DNA from: Salinisphaera hydrothermalis
GTDB taxonomy: Bacteria > Pseudomonadota > Gammaproteobacteria > Nevskiales > Salinisphaeraceae
Reading direction: 5' to 3' (one strand)
DNA: 64,000 bases
Assembly (NCBI RefSeq): GCF_040361195.1
Contig: NZ_APNE01000021.1
Shown here: positions 59,754-64,000 of the stretch, piece after piece
How the letters are laid out: the number at the start of each line of letters is the position of its first letter
Numbering within the stretch: the first letter of the stretch is position 1
Notes under the pieces: generated by a model
The model's input: the letters and a program-made list of their open reading frames with translations, nothing else
What the model was told of the DNA's origin: nothing
The model's database searches: none
Translations under genes and position numbers: made by a program

Positions 59754-61628
59754 TCAGTGGGTGCGCAATCGCTTGAGCCGTCGATGGACCGTGGTGCGGT
59801 CCACTCCGAGTCGACGCGCCAGTTCCGAGACGTTGCCGCCGCATTCGGCCAGCTGTGCCTCCAGGCCGATACGCCCCGTGGACGCTCCGATCTCGTCGGG
59901 CAGATCGTCGACTTCGATGGTCGGCGGTTCACACAACGCCGTCGCCACCGACAGCGCATTGCGCAGCTCGCGCACATTGCCCGGCCAGTGATGCGCGGCC
60001 AGCCGCCGGCGGGCTGCACGCGACAGTTGATAGCGTTCGCCGTGCTCGGCACCGATCTCGTCGAGAATGGTATCGGCGAGCGCGTCGAAATCCGCCCGCT
60101 CTCGCAGCGGCGGCAGCTTGAGTACTGCAGCGTTGAGCCGGTAGTACAGATCCTCGCGGAATTCGCCGCGGGCCACGCGGTCCGCCAACGGTGCATGGGT
60201 GGCCGAGATCAGATGAATCGCCACCGGACGTGATTCCAGCGCGCCAACGGGCGTGACGCAGCGCTCGGCCAGAACCCGCAGCAGACGACTCTGCAACGCC
60301 AGCGGCATGTCGCCGATTTCGTCCAGAAACAGGGTGCCGCCATGGGCGGCTTCGATCAGACCACGTTTGCCGCCGCGCGCCGCTCCGGTGAACGCATTCG
60401 GCGCATAGCCGAACAGTTCGGATTCGATCAGGTGCTCGGGAATCGCCGCGCAATTAACCGCCACGAACGGCCCCGGGTGCGAACGAGCCGCGTGCACGGC
60501 GCGCGCCAGCACTTCCTTGCCGGTGCCGGTTTCGCCCTGAATCAGTACCGGCAGATCGCGCTGAGCGAAACGCGCGGCACGACGGGCCAGACGCGTCATC
60601 GTCTCGTCCCCACCGGTTAGACGCGCCAACGAAGCCGGCATATCGGCGCGCGGCTCGGCCACCGGCCGGCGAATCGTGCGCGGCGCGCGGGTCGCCGGCG
60701 GTTCGGCACTGGCGAACAGTCGCGGCTGGCCACCGGCATACAGAATACGATCGCGCGCCGACTGGCCGCGCCTGTACTGGTCGAGCGTATCGGCATCCAG
60801 GTCGAACAAGGTATCGATCGGCTGGCCGATCAGCGCGGTGCCACTGTGCTCGGTCAAACCGATCCGCTGCGACAACGCGGTGAACGCCGCATGCGTCATG
60901 CCCCGAATCCGGCCGTCGCCGTCCACGGCGAGCGCGGCTTCGGGATCGCTGTCTATAAAATCCGGCGAGCGCGACAACCGCAGCAGCCAATGCCCTTCGG
61001 CCTGACTCATCAGGTTGGCCAACTCCACGCGCCGCGCGGTGGCAATCACCAGATGCCGCGCCAGTTGCTGACTGGAACGCGGCACCGCCGAACGCAGCTG
61101 CGAGATATCCACCACGGCGACCAGCTCGCCGAGGGTGTCGAACACGGGCGCCGCCGAACAGGTCAGCCCGATATGGGCCGGGTCGAAGTGATCGTCCTGA
61201 TGCACGGTGATCGGCTGACGCGCGACGAGTGCGGCGCCCACGGCACAGGTGCCGGTGCGATCCTCGGCCCAGTCCGCGCCCAGATAAAGCCCGGCATCGC
61301 GCAGCGCCGGGTCGAGCTTGGGGTTGCGATAGTGCGCCACCGACACGCCGCGCGCATCCGACAGCAGCAGCACATAGTTGTGCCCGGCGACCTGCTCGTA
61401 GAGATGATCGAGCGCAGCCCGGCTGATGCGAATCAGTTCCTCAGCCTGCTGCTGGTGCTCCCGCAGCTTGGCGCCGGGCACGATGTAGGCGTTGCCGCGC
61501 TGGCTCGGGTCGAGCCGATATTCGTTCAGACAGCGCAGCCAGGAGTTGACCACCAGTCCGTCGCGGCTCGATGGGCGCCCGGCGGCAACGTTCTCGATTT
61601 CCTTCAGATGAGCACTGATCGATGACAT
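59754..61628 (-). CDS. AcoR-like sigma-54-dependent transcriptional activator
   Basis: 624 residues. N-terminal GAF-type sensor (GNAYIVPG; VLLLSDARGVSVAHYRNPK; ACAVGAALV-like region GTCAVGAALVARQPITV), a PAS-like segment near 215-280, a central AAA+ domain with GETGTGKEVLARAVH Walker A, and ATLFLDEIGDMPL-like Walker B (GTLFLDEIGDMPLALQ). The loop that contacts sigma-54 reads NAFTGA rather than GAFTGA. A C-terminal Fis-type HTH (GGNVSELARRLGVDRTTVHRRLKRL) completes it. It is transcribed toward the operon it probably activates. Confidence 0.9.
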   Translation of the reverse strand: MSSISAHLKEIENVAAGRPSSRDGLVVNSWLRCLNEYRLDPSQRGNAYIVPGAKLREHQQQAEELIRISRAALDHLYEQVAGHNYVLLLSDARGVSVAHYRNPKLDPALRDAGLYLGADWAEDRTGTCAVGAALVARQPITVHQDDHFDPAHIGLTCSAAPVFDTLGELVAVVDISQLRSAVPRSSQQLARHLVIATARRVELANLMSQAEGHWLLRLSRSPDFIDSDPEAALAVDGDGRIRGMTHAAFTALSQRIGLTEHSGTALIGQPIDTLFDLDADTLDQYRRGQSARDRILYAGGQPRLFASAEPPATRAPRTIRRPVAEPRADMPASLARLTGGDETMTRLARRAARFAQRDLPVLIQGETGTGKEVLARAVHAARSHPGPFVAVNCAAIPEHLIESELFGYAPNAFTGAARGGKRGLIEAAHGGTLFLDEIGDMPLALQSRLLRVLAERCVTPVGALESRPVAIHLISATHAPLADRVARGEFREDLYYRLNAAVLKLPPLRERADFDALADTILDEIGAEHGERYQLSRAARRRLAAHHWPGNVRELRNALSVATALCEPPTIEVDDLPDEIGASTGRIGLEAQLAECGGNVSELARRLGVDRTTVHRRLKRLRTH

Positions 61629-61778
61629 GGCCTCACCTCCGGCTCGACAATGTCACCGCGCAGGCGCCGCGGGCTACCCGACGTTAGTCGGCTGCGCGTT
61701 GTGTTGCGCGTACGCAACAGCCCACTCGCTCTTGGCAACAGCGCTACAATAGATCAATCACGCGCAATTGATTTGACC

Positions 61779-63017
61779 ATGTCAGATATTCGTAACCCGG
61801 AGCGCCCCGCGCGCGCCATCGAACGCCCGCCGGCCCCCCGCCCCGGAACAACCGCGATCGCGGGCGGTATCAGCGTTGTCCTGTTGCTCATTCTGTTCGC
61901 CGGCTACGGTGTGGCACAGGGGATTCTGTACATCGTCGCCCTGGGGCTCGGCATTGCGCTGTATCACGCCCGCTTCGGCTTTACCTCGGCGTTTCGCCAG
62001 CTCATGGCCGTCGGCCAGGGCGAAACGCTGCGCGCGCACATGCTCATGCTCGCCGTGGCCAGTCTGCTGTTCGCGCCGCTGATGGCGCTCGGCACGACCG
62101 CGTTCGGCGGTCCGCTTTCCGGCTATGTCTTCCCGGTCGGACTGTCGGTGGCCTTCGGCGGCTTCATCTTCTGCATTGGCATGCAGCTGGGCGGCGCCTG
62201 TGCCTCGGGTTCGCTGTATACCGTTGGCTCGGGCCAGACCTCGATTCTCATCACTCTGTTCGGCTTCATCGTCGGCTCGGTTTGGGGCGCGCACGATTTC
62301 GGCTTCTGGCTCCAGCCCGCTTTCGTCTGGGGCAAGCTCTCCCTGGCCGACACGCGCTGGGGCTATACCGGCGCCGTGATTTTCCAGTTCATCATCATCG
62401 GCGCGATCGTCGCCGCGACCTGGCTGGTCGAACGCCGGCTCAACCCGCCGCCGCGCGTGGGCCCGCCGAGCGAGCATGGCATCAAACGCGTGCTGCGCGG
62501 CACCTGGCCGCTGTGGGCCGGCGCGCTGGCGCTTGCCGTGCTCAACGCCGCCACGCTCTGGCTGTCCGGCAAGCCGTGGGGCATTACCAGCGCGTTCGCG
62601 CTATGGGGATCGCAGGCGCTGTCCGCCCTGGGCGTAGATGTGGGCAGCTGGTACTACTGGTCCGGTCCGCATGCGGGCGGGCTGCATACCCCGATTTTTG
62701 CCGACCGTACCAGCGTGATGGACATCGGGATCATTTTTGGGGCCATGGCGGCCTCCGCCTGGGGCGGCACCTTCAAGATCGCTACCGACCTGCCCTGGCG
62801 CATCATCGTAGCCCGCCTCATCGGGGGCATCCTCATGGGCTACGGCGCGCGCATCGCCTTCGGGTGCAATATCGGCGCCTACTTTGGCGGCATCGCGTCG
62901 TTCTCGCTGCACGGCTGGCTTTGGGGTGCTGTCGGATTGCTCGGCACCGTTGTCGGCTTGAAATTGCGGCCTTTGTTCGGAATGGGTGTGCCGAAACTGA
63001 GCGACAGCAGTTGCTGA
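61779..63017 (+). CDS. YeeE/YedE-family transporter
   Basis: 412 residues with nine or more hydrophobic helices. The two family glycine/cysteine motifs are visible: LGGACASGSLYTVGSGQ and AFGCNIGAYFGGIASFSLHGWLWG, in which the cysteines are thought to conduct thiosulfate or other sulfur species in TsuA-type proteins. Full length for the fused-halves form of the family. The ATG at 61779 has no strong ribosome site. It lies alone downstream of the divergent activator. Confidence 0.9.
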   Translation: MSDIRNPERPARAIERPPAPRPGTTAIAGGISVVLLLILFAGYGVAQGILYIVALGLGIALYHARFGFTSAFRQLMAVGQGETLRAHMLMLAVASLLFAPLMALGTTAFGGPLSGYVFPVGLSVAFGGFIFCIGMQLGGACASGSLYTVGSGQTSILITLFGFIVGSVWGAHDFGFWLQPAFVWGKLSLADTRWGYTGAVIFQFIIIGAIVAATWLVERRLNPPPRVGPPSEHGIKRVLRGTWPLWAGALALAVLNAATLWLSGKPWGITSAFALWGSQALSALGVDVGSWYYWSGPHAGGLHTPIFADRTSVMDIGIIFGAMAASAWGGTFKIATDLPWRIIVARLIGGILMGYGARIAFGCNIGAYFGGIASFSLHGWLWGAVGLLGTVVGLKLRPLFGMGVPKLSDSSC

Positions 63018-63141
63018 GCGCACCCGGGGCCCGACCTCGCCACAGTCACGATACGCCGGTGCTTCGTGCACGGCGTGCTAATATCCGGCCCGTAATCTCA
63101 ATGCCATGTTCGCCGGCACCCACCGCTCGTCCCGTGATTTC

Positions 63142-63897
63142 ATGAGTACGACCCGTTCGCCCCGTAGCGATTTCAATCTGACCGACCGGCTCGTATCCGA
63201 TATTTTTTCGGGACACTACAAGCCCGGCGACTTCATCCCGAAGGAAATGCAGATCTGCGAGGAATTCGGGCTGAGTCGTACCGTGGTACGGCGTCATCTC
63301 TCGCAGCTCGTGGACGGGGGCGTGATCGAGCGCATCTCCGGGTACGGCTCCCGGGTTCGTGAATATTCCGAATGGCATATCCTCGACCCACTGGTCACCG
63401 AATGGATGACCCGTTTCGCAGCTCCGAACGAAGAGATTCAGCGCGAGGTACTGTCGTTCCGCTTAAGCGTGGAACCACATGTCGCCATGGCGGCGACGCG
63501 CCAGGCCAATGCCCACGACCTGGTCGCCATCGAGGAAGCCTTCAACGGCATGGCGCGCACCCTCGACGAAGCCAAAACCGGCGAACGCCGCCGACTCGAT
63601 AGTGAGTCGGATGTCGCGTTTCACGTGGCCATCTTCCGCGCGACCCACAACATCGTTTGGTCACAGCTTTCACATATTCTGCGGCCCTCGATCCACCTGC
63701 TCGTGGTCGAGTCCAACGTCAGTGCCACCGACCCCGAAGACAGCCTCGAGCGTCATCGCCGTCTGATGGAAGCCATCCGCATGCGCAAGGTCGAGGATGC
63801 TTTCTATGCCGCGCATGCGATTCTTGAGGGTACGAGTCTCGCCCTGGGACTCGAACATACCCGCCCGGAAGTTGTGCCCGCCCATCTGAACGACTGA
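63142..63897 (+). CDS. FadR/GntR-family transcriptional regulator
   Basis: 251 residues from the ATG at 63142 (or 263 from 63106). N-terminal winged helix (DRLVSDIFSGHYKPGDFIPKEMQICEEFGLSRTVVRRHLSQLVDGGVIERISGYGSRV) and a C-terminal FCD ligand domain with its histidine-rich metal region (VEPHVAMAATRQ; DVAFHVAIFRATHN; DSLERHRRLMEAI; YAAHAILEG). Its target genes are probably beyond the right edge of the window. Confidence 0.88.
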   Translation: MSTTRSPRSDFNLTDRLVSDIFSGHYKPGDFIPKEMQICEEFGLSRTVVRRHLSQLVDGGVIERISGYGSRVREYSEWHILDPLVTEWMTRFAAPNEEIQREVLSFRLSVEPHVAMAATRQANAHDLVAIEEAFNGMARTLDEAKTGERRRLDSESDVAFHVAIFRATHNIVWSQLSHILRPSIHLLVVESNVSATDPEDSLERHRRLMEAIRMRKVEDAFYAAHAILEGTSLALGLEHTRPEVVPAHLND

Positions 63898-64000
63898 CCC
63901 TCGGGTTGCCATCGCACGATCACGCTCGATTCTGAATCGCGAAGTGCTTCGTATTTCCGGCTAAGCGCCTATTCCCATCCAGCGGCGGACGTGCCCGTGT
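63898..64000. other. right window edge, no gene
   Basis: About 100 bases after the GntR gene. No terminator is complete inside the window. Confidence 0.4.

Overview
The window is about 64 kb of GC-rich chromosomal DNA from a bacterium, most probably a halotolerant gammaproteobacterium. The evidence is the set of gammaproteobacterial housekeeping genes (rlmJ, purU, tadA, dinB, a YbiO-type mechanosensitive channel, AhpC/AhpF), a choline-to-glycine-betaine pair (betA/betB) and a Glp operator matching the E. coli GlpR palindrome. A Salinisphaera-like organism is my best guess; nothing here is a marker gene. No rRNA, tRNA, CRISPR, prophage or intact transposase was seen.

Layout. 0-8 kb: methyltransferase, GFA protein, purU, rlmJ, sugar porter, then ahpC-ahpF behind an OxyR-like site and two hairpin terminators. 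8.5-17 kb: GAF/HisKA_2 histidine kinase, two different L,D-transpeptidases, a diguanylate cyclase gene split by a 269-bp MITE-like element, dinB, a GST and tpm with overlapping ends, and a DUF4442 protein. 17-25 kb: maeA, an SLC13 permease, betA and betB. 25-34 kb: an ORF-free stretch with a DnaA-box-like cluster, the YbiO-type channel, a DUF2254 protein, a class III aminotransferase, a tartrate/D-malate dehydrogenase and tadA. 33-38 kb: two SDRs, a VOC protein, and a TPR / unknown / 2OG-Fe(II) oxygenase cluster.

38-50 kb is a complete glycerol module. GlpV, GlpQ, GlpP, GlpT and GlpS form an ABC glycerol importer, GlpK phosphorylates glycerol, GlpD oxidises glycerol-3-phosphate, and GlpR represses. 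GlpR-type palindromes lie in front of glpS and glpD. A small PEGA lipoprotein sits between glpD and glpK, and a PiuC-type dioxygenase follows glpK.

50-62 kb looks like one sigma-54 regulon. An aldehyde dehydrogenase gene and an oppositely oriented operon (two tandem zinc alcohol dehydrogenases plus an NTF2-FMO fusion) each have a -24/-12 promoter and, upstream of it, the same palindrome (TGCCACA-N2-TGTGGCA). An AcoR-like sigma-54 activator is encoded next to the operon. Between them sits a LysR-controlled cupin/SDR/tautomerase/cyclophilin-like operon. The window closes with a YeeE/YedE transporter and a FadR-type GntR regulator.

The most notable points are the transposon-split diguanylate cyclase with related element ends elsewhere, the shared sigma-54 enhancer palindromes, the TPR/2OG-oxygenase cluster, and the DnaA-box-like cluster in a gene-free region.
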